Assembly (NCBI GenBank): GCA_964020085.1
Contig: OZ026595.1
Location: 20,675,153 to 20,739,152 of the forward strand
Source of the DNA: Micromussa lordhowensis
Taxonomy: Eukaryota; Cnidaria; Anthozoa; Scleractinia; Lobophylliidae
DNA: 64,000 nt
Direction of reading: 5' to 3'
The notes under the pieces were generated by a model. That model searched no databases and had not been told where the DNA came from. It worked only from the letters and a program-made list of their open reading frames with translations. Shown here piece by piece: positions 13,035 to 32,700 of this stretch (the first letter of the stretch is position 1; every line of letters begins with the position of its first letter). Both the position numbers and the translations under genes were made by a program.

Positions 13035-13430
13035 TTTGTAAACGGAGGTTTTACTCTGAAAACGCATCAAATGTTTTCCCCGAAAAATTTGAAAAGGGAG
13101 GTTTCACTCTGAAAACACATCAAACGTTTTCCATCCACACTACGACGGAGAAATTTGAAAACACAACAATCATCGGTCATTTTGGATTTGTGTTCAAGGA
13201 GCACTTGAGTAGAGAAATCACATGATTATCGCAACGTCGACATCGTTTTCGAAAAGCTCTGTTTTCAAAGTGGTTTCCTTCCATACTAAAACGTAAAGCA
13301 GGCGTTTTCAAATCCCTCCGGTTTGGAAAGCGTTTTTGAAAAGCTCCGTTTTCGTCACAGATTAGTGCGGATGGTAGGCGTACCCGTAGAAATGAAGCTC
13401 TGTTTTCGAATTTCTCTTGCGTAGTCGTAA
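13035..13430. mobile_element. Probable degenerate non-autonomous DNA element
   Basis: Repeated CTGAAAACRCATCAAA and GAAAAGCTCYGTTTTC blocks occur in direct and inverted arrangement. The words CCATCCACACTACGACGGAG (near 13132) and GTGCGGATGGTAGGCG (near 13366) are partly complementary. The layout resembles an old foldback DNA element, but no clean terminal repeats or target duplication could be fixed. Boundaries are approximate. Confidence 0.35.
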
Positions 13431-15445
13431 TCGTCAGAACGGGAACCGGCTGAAAATTGCTGTAAAGAAAAATAATGTTTTATTGCATTTTCCTCTGCTT
13501 TGTTCTATGCTTGCGTAATGAGCGAGTAACTACTAAATCAAATTGAGGATTGTCGCTAGCAGGTAAAGAAGGAGAGATTTGTCAAATGTAATCAATTTTC
13601 GAAACTAGTTTCTTCACATTCCAAAAGTTAACCGAGAGTCTGATGTGAAATTCATAGAAAAACGTCGCAATCAGGACATAAATAACTTGCTAAGCATCTC
13701 GTCGAAGCTACTCTGTAGACTACATCAGCGTTTGAGTTGAAATAAGGGAAAGTACACTGGCGTAATTTGATTTTGATCGTTATACACCATAATGAATGCA
13801 AACATATTTCGGTCTTCCATTTAAATGTCTCAATTAATTAAGTCATTTGATGAGCTGGCTAACCGACATTTTTCTTTCCTTCTGTCAACTTTAATTTATC
13901 AACTCAGTCTGGCAATGTATCGAGAGTTATTTTTTGGTTGCGCCTTTCAGCAGGTAGAACCTGCCAAAGCATTGAAACTTTCATAGTCTTTATAACAATA
14001 ATAATAATTCTAAGAAGAACTTTTAACAGTAGTTTCGACGAAATGAGTTGTTAACACAACTAATTAAGCAAATTCAATGAAAGCACGGCGATAACTTATC
14101 TGACTTCATCGCAACGATATTTTTTATGTGAGCTGAAAATAGAAATCACAATTGATGAATATCATGATTAAACACAGCGAGATTTTTGTTTCGGATTGAA
14201 GGAGATAGAATTAAAACAAGAATATAAGTCAGAATAAGAAATGCATTTCAGTTACTGACTTATCTCAGAACAAGAGTGACTCCTCTTGACATGTAAGGTT
14301 CATGACAGAGTCTAACCCCCTCCCCTCTTTTGTGGTCAATTATGATCCATTTCGACGTCAAACGACTCCGTAACAAAAACAACGAAGATAACATCGACTT
14401 GAAAAATTCACTCCAGACAACTAAAGTACTTTGCATTTCAGTTTCTGTAAATGGTTTGGCAGCGCATTTTTGAAGCGAATCTTTTGGTGTCCCTGGTTCG
14501 ATCTTTTCTCTCTAGTTATACCACGGACAAGATAAGCCAGTATGAGATCATAAATGATAGCGGCGTCGGACAAGAGGAATGACCTGTCGCTTCTCGCTCA
14601 ACTAAGGACGCTGCTCAATTAACAAGTGAACTAACAAGGGATGCGAAGTTCCTGTTTTTACTTGTCCAACATGGCGGGACACTTTCGTTTCGTTTCACTG
14701 CAAAATCTGCCCTCCATCGCTGAACAATGAGAAGGCGTCTTTTATTTGAAGTTGAACCTGTGCGGGACACATGCACATATATCAAAACTTCAGTTGCTGA
14801 TGTACATTGTGTAAGCAACGTTAACTTGCCGGTCATCTTACCCAGTGTACTCTTTATCTGTTCAAGTAAATCTCTCGTTCATGTCACCTCAAAAGAGCCT
14901 GGGAAACCAATATGAAACTGAACTTTACTTCACGCCGAACTGTCCGCCGAACTACACATCACGCCGGATCAGTTGTCGTCAGACTACTGCGACTTGTCAG
15001 CGGTAATTCCCATTAAAAACAATATGGCGTCAATAGACATATGATCAGTCTCTTGACAGCGTCCCCTGCAGGAGAACACGACCTAAGCTTAACAGAAGAG
15101 AAATGACAAGATCAACAAGCCAGGACGACTAATACGTAAGCAGAGCAAAAAGATTTGCCGGACCAACATGGTATAGTAAAGACTAGAGCGGCTTGGAGGG
15201 GTATGGCCGTTTGAGTCTACAATGAATGATCCATAATTTCCTGATACAAAATTTCAGTACTTCTCATTGTATGTTTCCATTACACGTTCTCTTTCTCCGT
15301 TTGAGATAGCAGAACTTCGAGATATCAAGAAATTATATGAGGATCATTTATGTGGCAAAGCCAATAAACTGTTGTATTGTTTACAGAACAGTTTATCCCT
15401 GGCTCGGATACCGTGGGCAACCTCTTCTCAGGCATGACATTGATA
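13431..15445. other. No supported gene
   Basis: Only short open frames with no domains (for example 14615-14836 on - and 14727-14915 on +, overlapping each other). No RNA gene or clear repeat was recognised. Confidence 0.35.
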
Positions 15446-15633
15446 AATAGGCCATTTCCGAGTTCCCTTTTGTCTCCGTGTCAAAACGAGTCTAAGTGCG
15501 ATGCCATTCATATGAAAATGAGTTCCGCCTACAAGTTCATTGTCATGTAAATCAAACTCATTTTCATTTGAATGGTTTCGCACTTAGACTCGTTTTGAAG
15601 CAGAGGCACAAGGGGACTCGGAAATGGCCTATT
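15446..15633. mobile_element. Foldback MITE, family B copy 1
   Basis: Palindromic element: it opens AATAGGCCATTTCCGAGTT and closes with the complementary AACTCGG..AAATGGCCTATT arrangement. The arms continue inward through AACGAGTCTAAGTGCGA / TCGCACTTAGACTCGTT and CATATGAAAATGAG / CTCATTTTCATTTG. About 188 bp with a loop of roughly 30 nt and no coding capacity. A second copy with the same ends lies at 48719-48914 inside a TOPBP1 intron. Confidence 0.8.
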
Positions 15634-15652
15634 GATTGATTGATTGATTGAT
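15630..15652 (+). repeat. (ATTG)n microsatellite
   Basis: Five to six tandem ATTG units directly abutting the right end of the family B foldback element. Confidence 0.85.
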
Positions 15653-16439
15653 TACACGACTGCGACAGCTTGGAGAGCCAAGAACTAAAACCAGCCAATC
15701 AGAATGCTTTACGGTCATATATTAACTACTTATAAATCGAGAATGATTAATTTACGGGAAATTCTCAAACCGACACTTTGTCGTATACGGCAAGGCCGAG
15801 GTTTGAGATTTTCCCGAAAAGACCAAACGCTTGAGGTTAATAATTTGTTTTATTATATGGCTAGCTCCGCGAGCGGGAAAGAGCGGGAAATCCTGCGCTG
15901 TGATTGGCTACATGATAGAAACATCTTGCCTGCTCGGGACTACCCGAAGTATCCCGCAAGAAGCATTTTCCCAAAAAACATATAATAAATCCTTTATTGA
16001 CAACGTTTGTTGTGTAATAAAATTGTCAGTGCTAAGAGAAAACTCGTGGCAAAAATGCAGATTTACGTTTTTCATTGAGAGCACATTTATTCTACTGCAT
16101 TCCACTGGTGGCCTGATTGTCCAAAAACCGAGCCATGCATATGGTCACATTTCCGGTCAAGCAAGTGGCCTTAAGCATATACACTTCTCTGTTTCAAAAG
16201 AAAACTCACCCAGCAAGGAAGCGTCACTTGAAGTTAATCTAAGAAACACGTAATCGGCAAAGCTGATCTAAGTTAGATAAAGTTCTCACGTCCACAATCC
16301 AGGCAGGATGGCGCTATCTATCCCGCAAGAAAAAGCCATATAATAAATCCTTTATTGACCACGCTTGTTTTGCAATAAAATTGTCAGTGAAAGGTGAAGT
16401 GACCAACATGAAACGAGCTTGGGACGAAGAAAAAATCTA

Positions 16440-16513
16440 AGTCCCGACAGGAATCGAACCACGAACACACGAACACCGGGCGTGCGCCCTATCCACTGAG
16501 CTACGAGAGCTCA
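16440..16513 (-). mobile_element. tRNA-derived SINE head, copy 1
   Basis: On the minus strand it carries an A-box-like TAGCTCAGTGGATAG and a B box GGTTCGATTCC at tRNA-like spacing, beginning near GAGCTCTCG. It lacks a good acceptor-stem match and is surrounded by repeats also found elsewhere in the window, so it is read as a tRNA-derived SINE promoter rather than a functional tRNA gene. Confidence 0.65.
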
Positions 16514-16930
16514 TGGAGAGCAAGGTCATTTAACTGAGTTCATATGTGACAGGCGTCCTGTATACTGCTAGGATCAGCACTGTCGAAGTCAGTAGTGATA
16601 AGTGAATAAAGGTGGTGAATTTTAAGCTCGGTAATGAAATGTGAAAGGTGAATAGCCCTTTTCACCGCTAGTTTTTCTCATTTGCATTACAATGTAATCC
16701 AACGTATGTGTGAGCTACGAGAACTCATGGAGGTCGCAAGGTCATTTAACTCAGTTGATATGTGACAGGCGTTCTGCGTACTGCTAAGATCAGCACTGTC
16801 GAAGTCAGTAGTGATAAGTGAATAAAGGTGGTGAATTTTAAGCTCGGTAATGAAATGTGGAAGGTGAATAGCCCTTTTCACCGTTAGTTTTTCTCATTTG
16901 CATTACAATGTAATCCAACGTATGTGTGAG
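16501..16930. repeat. Tandem duplication, two units of 214 and 216 bp
   Basis: The unit starts CTACGAGARCTCATGGAG at 16501 and again at 16715. It runs through TCATTTAACTSAGTT, GATCAGCACTGTCGAAGTCA, AAAGGTGGTGAATTTTAAGC and AATAGCCCTTTTCACC to CAACGTATGTGTGAG. The two units are nearly identical, so the duplication is recent. The distal part of each unit is the SINE tail also present in the palindrome at 35009-35175. Confidence 0.9.
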
Positions 16931-17016
16931 GCAATTTCGGGTTAAAACTACAAAATAGCAGGAATCGAACCCATGACCTCCCAACACCGGGCGGGCGCTC
17001 TATCCACTGATGCAGA
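16931..17016 (-). mobile_element. tRNA-derived SINE head, copy 2
   Basis: Minus strand GCATCAGTGGATAGAGCG (A-box region) and GGGTTCGATTCCTGC (B box) are followed by TTTTGTAGTTTTAACCCGAA and then the GCCTCACACATACG..AGTGAAAAGGGCTATT-type tail. It is the same SINE family as copy 1 but with its full tail attached, which shows the head-to-tail order of the element. Confidence 0.7.
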
Positions 17017-17265
17017 GCAAGGTCAGTGCTAAAAGAAACCTCGTGGCAAAAAAGCAGATTTACGTTTTCCAGTGAAAGCACTTTATTGTACTGCATTCCA
17101 CTGGTGGCCTGATTGTCCCATGGATCATATTTCCGGTCAATCAATTGGGCTTAAGCATATACACTTCTCTGTTTCAAAAGAAAACTCATCCAGAAAGTAA
17201 TCAGAGAAACAGGTACTCGGCAAAGCTGATCTAAGTTAGATAAAGTTCTCACGCCTACAATCCAT

Positions 17266-18907
17266 GCCAGGCAGAATTCACACCGCCTGCGCATATTCTC
17301 TTTCGCTCGCAAGCAAACAACGTAACAGTGCCTTCAATATGCTGTCAGCCCAAGCAACAAAGTCTTATTTAGTTGTATTTTACGGCATGTTTTGTAGGTC
17401 GACCCCTTGCGCAGACCCTGCGAGTAAAGGAACCAAATCACCACTGCATAATTACTTCACTTTAATCCTACCAGGCTTCTTCCAAAGAAGCTCTTGCTGT
17501 GAGGCGGAGGCTTTTCTTTACCAGGACAAAGAAAACCAGCTGTCAAGTTGACTGTAGACGAAAGACATAATGAGGCAAAGAAATTCTTCAAATAAGCAGC
17601 ACTGTATACTGTAAATGAAGTCAGTAGATGTGGGTGGCGTTTCCAGTGACTTTCACTCTAGTGACAGTCTCCTGTGCCCCTTCACCCATGCCACACGTGG
17701 TACAAAAACCGTAACAGACTAACTGAATATTCTCCCTTCAAAGGCTTCCTTCCTTACGATTCAAATCTTCTCGTTTACTAGGAGACCAAATATGTCAATA
17801 GCCATGCTTAACATACACGTGACAGCAAACAATTAGGTAGGGCAGCAAATTAGCACGCAATAAAAAAATACATTCTCATATTTCTCATCCGTGTAATACC
17901 TGACATATCATCCACGTAACATCAGTAGGTATCTCATAAGAGTTAATGGAGCTTGTTGTACCTTCCAACTCAAATACGTTTTCCGATTGGAGGAGAACGT
18001 GTCACGAGTCATGTGGGTCAAAACTCACTAACTCCCTGGTAAGGAACCAACAACTTGAACTTTCGACTCGCACGTGACCAGGTCGTGCACCCAGCCGACC
18101 TGACAGGAAAGCCATTGAAGTCGGGCAGCTTTTCTCACTAGACAGCATTCATCATTCAAGAAAAGGGATTTATACATGTAATTACAAAACAAGGGGAAAA
18201 TTTGAACATTTTGTATCTCCGAGCTTTTGATTTGGCACCAAAAATGGGTCGCCCGCGTTCGGCAACTCGTTTATCGATCGTTTTCCAGGTAGGAAAATAG
18301 TTGTGCCATTTACAAAATATGCTGTTCCTCGTCAAATCAAACCCAGCATGACTATTATCGCGTTGTTTCGGTACAACAGCTCGGTTTTTACTGCCGCTCA
18401 TCCTGCGAACGCAGCCACCGTATGCAAATGCGTCAACCAAATCATTTTTCTCGCAGCTTTATCTTTTTTCGAGTCGGGAAGAATAACAAAACAATTAATG
18501 ACTGGCTCCTCGGGAAAGAGTGCGTTTTGTTTCCCCTCAACCTCAATGTCCCAACCGTGAAGGTCTCGCGGAAACAAAACTCACTGTTTCCCTTGGGGAC
18601 AGTCATTACTGAGTGCTTATTCCTGCGTACGTTGTCCGCTGTCTTATAGTTTTCCCGCCCAAAGCGACGATCTCATTCCAGTCCCTCCGCGCTTAGTTGA
18701 CGTCGTCGTCGTCTCTGTCGCCTTAGGTTGCTCCCTAATTCTCAAGTGCGTATTACGTGGAACGGGGATGAATGAGAATGAGATTATATTAAAACTAAAG
18801 TGATTTATAGTCTATCAGTAGAATCTGAACGAGACTGAGTTTGGGTTAATGTTACTCCGCATGATTCCCTTCTGCTCTATGTCATATTTATGGAGAACAT
18901 ACTACAG
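17266..18907. other. No supported gene
   Basis: Open frames of 85-95 codons (17264-17551, 18156-18440, 18303-18560) overlap in conflicting phases and show no domain. A GTCGTCGTCGTC run lies near 18700. Nothing here is annotated as coding. Confidence 0.35.
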
Positions 18908-19142
18908 TTATCAGTTGAGTAAGGGCGCAACGAAAGTTTGGTGCCCAGGTTTTAACGTTCAACTTGCGTTGTTGTCACGGGCAACTGGCTCCGTTTCCAG
19001 TGGCAACTTGTCGGCCTTTGACGTCATTGGCAGCAAAGAACGCGAAATTGCAGGCGACGATATTGTTACCACTGGAAACGAGGAACGTTGCCAGCCTAAA
19101 ACTTCGTCACCAAAGCTCCGTCAAACCTTACTCAACTGATAA
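18908..19142. mobile_element. MITE-like element with 17-bp terminal inverted repeats
   Basis: Opens TTATCAGTTGAGTAAGG and closes CCTTACTCAACTGATAA, a perfect 17-bp inverted repeat about 235 bp apart. Weaker complementarity continues inward (AGTTTGGTGCC versus CACCAAAGCTC, and CCAGTGGCAAC versus GTTACCACTGG). The 96-codon frame across it (18849-19139) is non-coding by this reading. No target duplication was fixed. Confidence 0.75.
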
Positions 19143-19589
19143 CCGTAGTATGGCTTCCTTTATTTTTCCACTGGTAATAGAGATGACCTGTGTGTACACT
19201 CGTGCATTGTCCAGGGGTCTAAATCCAGAATAACTGGAACCAAGTGTAGTAACGGACAAAAAAATGTTGAAAATATAACTGAGTTTTATTTACAGTGTAC
19301 TTACCACACATAAATACTATTTACAACTAGTTTTCAAAGTAAATCTCGTTCCTACAATGATTAATTTTTCAGTGCCAGTTACATGTAAACCATGGGGCAC
19401 CCGAAACCGAAATTAATTAAACCGAAATTATATGCCAGGGAACACTTCTCGTTTTTCAGCTGGTAACGGCTACACAGGCAGTTAGACATAAAAGTGAAAC
19501 CACACTCAGAAAACGAGAATTCGGAATCTCTTAAGGCTCTTTTCAAAACGGCTATTCAATCATCAGCCCCGTCACCTCAATATAGAATT

Positions 19590-19603
19590 CCCCCCCCCCC
19601 CCC
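19590..19603 (+). repeat. Poly-C run
   Basis: Homopolymer of about 14 C; likely variable in length and prone to assembly error. Confidence 0.9.
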
Positions 19604-19825
19604 ACGAAATCTCTACTGATTGTTTCTTCACTTTACGGCTTAAGATTCAAGATTCAAGACAGATTCCTATCGACGGACCTAAACTGATATAATTAACATC
19701 TGTAAATGTTTCACATATATTCAAACCGCGACTGAAGATGAGCAATACAAGATGCTTTGCTCTTTCCTGTGAATTGAAAGGAAAATGTTCACGACATCCT
19801 CTACTAATAACGAACGTTTTTCCTG

Positions 19826-28282
<8,457 letters not shown>

Positions 28283-29165
28283 TTTAAATTCGCTTTTTTG
28301 AGATGCTGCTGACCACAAGCAAAGCACGCTCAAGAATTCGGTAGATTGGAGAAAGAGAAATTTAGAACCTGGACAGGACGGCCGGCGGGGAATCGGACAT
28401 TTTCTATTGCAAGCTTTGTACTTTCTTTTCTGACGCAGGAGGGAATAAAACACAGATGGAAGTGCATCTAACTGAATGTAAACTTTTCAGAGAGAGAGAT
28501 TAGACACTCAATACAAGACTAGCTAAAGATTTATAGGAGAGAAATTTGAGTCTAAGAACTTATTGACTGAAAAGAAGAGCTGGATGGGAGAATTATTTGA
28601 ATATTTGACTCAAGTTCATGGAGTGCAGCAACATCCATATAACATGATCTGGAGCTAAATGTTTTCCTATTTGGCCTGTGACACCTTATTGAACTTTAAT
28701 TTAATACTGTATGAGCAAGGCTGGATGGCATTTTGCACACCATCTATGTAAACCTGTTCTCCCGTTAAAGCAATGTGTCACATTTTTACTTAGAAACAGA
28801 TTGCCTCGGCCACATTGTGATAGAGTAAATGCCTATGTGATTGGATAATGAGAATTATTTTCCTTGGATTTCTCTTAGCTATGGGGATTGTGAGATGGCT
28901 GGGTTTGGGGTGTCATGGCAAGAGTTGTCAAGGCTGCGAGGGCAAATTTAATACCCTTGGGATATGGTTGTTTGTGAGGTTGTGATGCTTAAAACAATTG
29001 TCAAAACTGGTCATTTGTTGGGAGGAAGGGGTGGGGGGCTTATTATTTGTTTTCAGCGTCTCATACACCTCTTAGGCTTTTTGCAGTAAACAAAACTTGA
29101 TCAAAACAATATTGAAAATAAACATACCACGGTTCAAAATCTGAACTGGCAGGAAGCAAACAAGT
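28283..29165. other. DPCD 5' flank and intergenic spacer
   Basis: Should contain the minus-strand DPCD promoter just above 28283. No other gene, RNA or clear repeat was recognised up to the LINE at 29170. Confidence 0.5.
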
Positions 29166-29169
29166 TGGG

Positions 29170-30262
29170 TATACAAACTGAAGCAGGTCAATATTCCTAA
29201 TAGTGTAATCAACTGGGTTATTGATTTCCTTTCAGGAAGATCTCAAAGAGTCAAACTTGGAAAGGACTGCGTTTCAGAGTGGGGCACAGTGCCGTCCGGA
29301 GTGCCACAGGGGAGCCACAGGGGACAAAATTGGGTCCCTGGCTTTTGATGATAAATGACTTGACCGTCCCAAGTATCTTCGACATGTGGAAATATGTTGA
29401 CGATACTACGGTATCAGAGAACATACCTAAAGGCCAACAGAGCAAGTCACAAGAAGCAGTAGATGCAATCTACGACTGGTCTAAGGAAAATTTGTTCCAG
29501 CTTAATGGCGAGAAGACTAAAGAGTTAGTTATATCCTTTAGTTGTGACTCCCCTCAACTCCCTGGGGTTTGCATAGACGGAACTCCTATCAAAACCATAC
29601 AGAGCACAAGGCTACTCGGCTTGACAATCAATGATACGCTAACGTGAATGACCATATAGAAGAACTTGTTGAAAAAAGCGTCTAAGAAACTGTACTTTCT
29701 TACTCAACTTAAGCGTGCGCATGTTCCTACTTCAGATCTTGTAACATATTTTTGCGCATGTATTAGGTCTTCACTAGATTACGCTTGTCCTGTTTTCCAT
29801 TATAGTTTGCCAATGTATCTACAAGTCGAGCTAGAAAGAGTGCAAAGGAGGGCCCTATCATGCATTTTTCCCAGGGTGCACTACTCGGATGCCCTTCAGT
29901 TAGCAGGGCTTGAGTCCATCAGGGCCCACCAGGAAAAGTTAACAGAACACCTTTTTAAGTCTATTGTTAATGATCCATTCAGTAAGATTACCAGCCTCTT
30001 GCCTCCCGCAGTTTCTATCTCACATGAGCTGAGAAGGCAGAGGAGGGTTGCCACTCCTCTTGTAAAGACAAATAGATTTGCAAATTCATTCATAGTTAAG
30101 AGTGCGAGGGAAGCATTTAAGTAATTTCTGAGAGTAGTTGCTTTGTAATTTTATAATAGTAGTTGTTTTAAATCATTAGTTATATTCTTACTTGTAAAGA
30201 GGCGCAATTCAGTTTTTTTTTTAACTGCAATGTTTTTCTTAATAAACACAGTCTATCTATCT
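29170..30262 (+). mobile_element. CR1/L2-type LINE fragment (reverse transcriptase to 3' end)
   Basis: Begins near KLKQVNIPNSVINWVIDFLS and continues through a VPSGVPQG-type motif and a YVDDTTVSE catalytic block (29392 on). It then runs through NLFQLNGEKTKEL, TRLLGLTINDTL, CIRSSLDYACPVFHYSLP and LERVQRRALSCIFP to a stop at 30124, and ends in a TCTATCTATCTATA microsatellite, usual for CR1/L2 3' ends. An imperfect direct duplication (GGAGTGCCACAGG / GGAGCCACAGG, near 29298-29320) and a break near 29647 shift the frame. It is 5'-truncated and inactive. Confidence 0.85.
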
Positions 30263-30864
30263 ATACATGCATACTACGCCAAGCCAAGGACTACTGGGAA
30301 GTACACCAACAGTGGTTAGAACAGGAATTAACATAGAAACTCCAGATATCAAGCCCACAAAACACTTGGCTATCTTGCAAATACCAGTAGCTCTCTCCCC
30401 AGTACCAAAATAAATCAACAGTTTTAAAAAAAACTGGCACTTTCAAGTCTCACGTATGACTATGCTCTACAACACCAGTTGCTTATATAATTAATTATAT
30501 CAAAAGTCCCCTTGGCCTTGTAAATTAATGCATGAATATAGTGTTTCTAATCTTTTTTTGGCAAAGGAGTGTGTGGACTGAGCATAGCAAGGGCCCTGCA
30601 TTTTGACTGTGAATTGACTATTTTTCCAACTCAGTCAATCAGTATTTTATTACACCTTTGCTCAGCTTGAATTCTCAAGAAGATGAGAAAATTTATTGGT
30701 GAATCATCTGAATTGAATGCGCCAAACAAATTTTTCACATTTCCACATTTTGCAGACCAGCTCATGTCAACACCCTGGCCCTACATTTTTTCAATGGGAT
30801 TGTATGAGCAGAGCCATTTAATGGTATGATGAACCATTTTTCCCATTCATGTAATATATTATTT
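30263..30864. other. TRIT1 3' flank
   Basis: Spacer between the LINE tail and the TRIT1 stop. It probably holds the minus-strand TRIT1 3' untranslated region; TTTATT strings near 30645 and 30692 (AATAAA on -) could serve as its polyadenylation signal. No other feature was seen. Confidence 0.4.
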
Positions 30865-32313
30865 TCATTGAGTAACAACACCAGAGTTTTGATGCCTGCT
30901 CCTCTCTTCCCGCTTGATATGCCATTTATGTGATCTAGACCTTAAATGTTTCCTCCAGTTCTCTTCGCCAAGAATAATGCGGTTGTCACAGATCTCACAC
31001 ACATGCCTTGCATGCCGATCATCTTGGATGATCACCCTGGGGAGGGGGTCGATAAGTGGACTTTGTCCTTCTATCAATTTATCTAAAATATCTACTGCAG
31101 TTTTGAGAACATTGCTCTCCCATTTCTCAAGATCAGTTGCATCTAGGCCATAAACATCTGGTGCAGAGCTATGTGGTCTTGCCAAGAAGCGGTTTCTCAC
31201 CCACGTCATTTGCTTTTTAGCATATCTACGTGTGATTATCTTCATATTTTCTACACCTGCTGTCAAAAGTTCTTTGTCCTCTTTGGACACATTGCTTTTA
31301 TCAAACTTTTTCCCTTCCTGTTTGATGAGAAACTCATGAAATTCTTTGAAACCAATGGACTGAAATATACCTTCTGTGTATTTTGTGTTGACATCTTTTT
31401 TCTCCAACACATGGTTGTATTCGTGATGAAAGTCTAAGAGTTCTTCAATTAAGCCTCTGTCCAACATTTCATCAACTCTTTTATCAAGCCTCTCATTAAG
31501 GATCTCTCTCTGACACTGTAGCCAAAATACACATGTGTCTTCATATCTCTGGGGTCCACCATAAGCACTGCCCCCCAGTCTCTGTTGCTGTTCTTGCAAA
31601 ATCTTGCTGTGAGGCCTGCCAAGTTGTTTATATACCTGAAGACTTCGTGCAATTTTCCGTGAATCGCTTGGATGTAGACGATCTGCCATGGCTGGATCAA
31701 CCTCCCTGAGCCTTTCATAGAGGCTTGTCTTTAAGCTTGACTCCTTATTCTCTTCGAAATGTCCTGACACTTCTTCAGATTGGCTAGTTCCTTTAGCTGT
31801 CTCTCCGCGCACCACTACTGTCTCACCAGATGCATCATTAGAGACCTGAACTTCTGTACTTTGGATATTTTTTCGCTGCTTGATACCTCTTGCTGGTTTT
31901 TCTGATTCATCTCCGCTACTAGACGAACTAGCGTTTCTATCTTCGTCAATCAAGATATCCCATAAAACAGATTCGATGTAATAGTTTGTACCGCCAACGA
32001 CTATCGGGATTTTTCCTCTCGTTTTGATGTCTTCGATCAAAGGCAAGGCCATTTTTTGAAATTCTACGACAGAGAATTCTTTCAACGGCGACACAAAATC
32101 GATCAAGTGGTGAGGGCATTGTGAGAGTTCCTCAGCAGTCACCTTGTTCGTTATAATGTCCAAGCCTTTGTAAACTTGCATGGAGTCAGCGCTGAGGATT
32201 TCTCCACCAATTCGTTTACCTATTTCGATGGCTAGCTTGGATTTTCCAGTACCGGTGGAGCCCAGAATTACGACAAGAGGCAGACGACGAATGTTGCCCA
32301 CGGCGGCCGCCAT
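30865..32313 (-). CDS. TRIT1: TRIT1, tRNA dimethylallyltransferase (single exon)
   Basis: Transfers a dimethylallyl group to N6 of A37 in tRNAs reading UNN codons, in mitochondria and cytosol (family knowledge). 482 aa against ~467 in human. Seen: P-loop GSTGTGKSK (residues 18-26), ADSMQVYKGLD (42-52), a GGTNYYIES substrate block (107-115), RKIARSLQVYKQLGRPHSKI (219-238), GIFQSIGFKEF (315-325), a TRRYAKKQMTWVRNRFL RNA-binding segment (361-377), and a C-terminal C2H2 finger with C439, C442, H456 and H462. Residues ~126-195 form a Ser/Glu-rich, probably disordered insert. The ATG has A at -3 and G at +4 within AAAATGGCGGC. The whole frame is free of introns, although the human gene is multi-exonic. 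An N-terminal RR pair is the only hint of a mitochondrial presequence. Confidence 0.97.
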   Translation of the reverse strand: MAAAVGNIRRLPLVVILGSTGTGKSKLAIEIGKRIGGEILSADSMQVYKGLDIITNKVTAEELSQCPHHLIDFVSPLKEFSVVEFQKMALPLIEDIKTRGKIPIVVGGTNYYIESVLWDILIDEDRNASSSSSGDESEKPARGIKQRKNIQSTEVQVSNDASGETVVVRGETAKGTSQSEEVSGHFEENKESSLKTSLYERLREVDPAMADRLHPSDSRKIARSLQVYKQLGRPHSKILQEQQQRLGGSAYGGPQRYEDTCVFWLQCQREILNERLDKRVDEMLDRGLIEELLDFHHEYNHVLEKKDVNTKYTEGIFQSIGFKEFHEFLIKQEGKKFDKSNVSKEDKELLTAGVENMKIITRRYAKKQMTWVRNRFLARPHSSAPDVYGLDATDLEKWESNVLKTAVDILDKLIEGQSPLIDPLPRVIIQDDRHARHVCEICDNRIILGEENWRKHLRSRSHKWHIKREERSRHQNSGVVTQ

Positions 32314-32316
32314 TTT
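32304..32316 (-). promoter_or_regulatory. YY1-like motif over the TRIT1 start codon
   Basis: AAAATGGCGGCCG on the minus strand matches the YY1 consensus AAnATGGCGGC, with its ATG being the TRIT1 start. The same word covers the DPCD start (28272-28285), and AAGATGGCGG occurs in the TOPBP1 leader (56123-56132). Functional use in this organism is inference. Confidence 0.5.
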
Positions 32317-32407
32317 AGCTGAAACCGAGAAGAGTCTGGAAATGAGCTTCTAAATAATCAGCGTTGTTCCCAGGCTCTCTCTTCTTGGGACATGTATGGC
32401 TCACACG

Positions 32408-32700
32408 GCGACTTTAAGGCGGGGGTCCACCTGAAAGCCGTATTTTGGCTTGGTATTATGTTCTTAATGCAAATATCTCGTTTACGTTTCAAGCAATCAA
32501 GAATCTGTTCACTCATTACACACATCTATGTTTTGCGCCGTTTTGTAAATTTTTTGGTGATTTTTAGGTTTATTTGGAGACAGATAGTTTTTCTCAAAGG
32601 ATTAGTAAAATTTATGGAAATAGGAAATTTTGAAGATTTGGTGTTGTTTTAAAATTAGAGTTTGAAGTTAAAAATTGATAGATACACACCATAGAATTTT
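32408..32700 (+). mobile_element. Family A element, copy 2
   Basis: Starts TTAAGGCGGGGGTCCACC and follows copy 3 closely to about 32690, including CTCAAAGGATTAGTAAAATT and AATAGGAAATTTTGAAGA. It then diverges, so the 3' half is lost or is a different subfamily. It lies just upstream of TRIT1 on the other strand; the 86-codon frame 32392-32652 is part of it. Confidence 0.75.

Larger units (their letters stand above)
15970..17265. repeat. Composite block of locally duplicated repeats around two tRNA-derived SINE heads
   Basis: A ~250-bp module at about 16020-16270 (ACTGCATTCCACTGGTGGCC, AGCATATACACTTCTCTGTT, GCTGATCTAAGTTAGATAAA) recurs at about 17028-17260. A smaller module, TATAATAAATCCTTTATTGA followed by AATAAAATTGTCAGTG, occurs at about 15980 and again at about 16340. 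Between the modules lie two SINE heads and a 214-bp tandem duplication (listed separately). Open frames across this block follow the repeats and are not genes. Confidence 0.75.

Noticed and set aside
15704..16253. Overlapping + strand frames of 93 and 140 codons
   Set aside because: They run through duplicated SINE-associated modules and have no domain.
16440..16513. Candidate tRNA gene on the minus strand
   Set aside because: A and B boxes are present, but the acceptor stem does not pair well and the sequence belongs to a duplicated SINE block. Treated as a SINE head.
18849..19139. 96-codon + strand frame
   Set aside because: Coincides with a MITE bounded by 17-bp inverted repeats.
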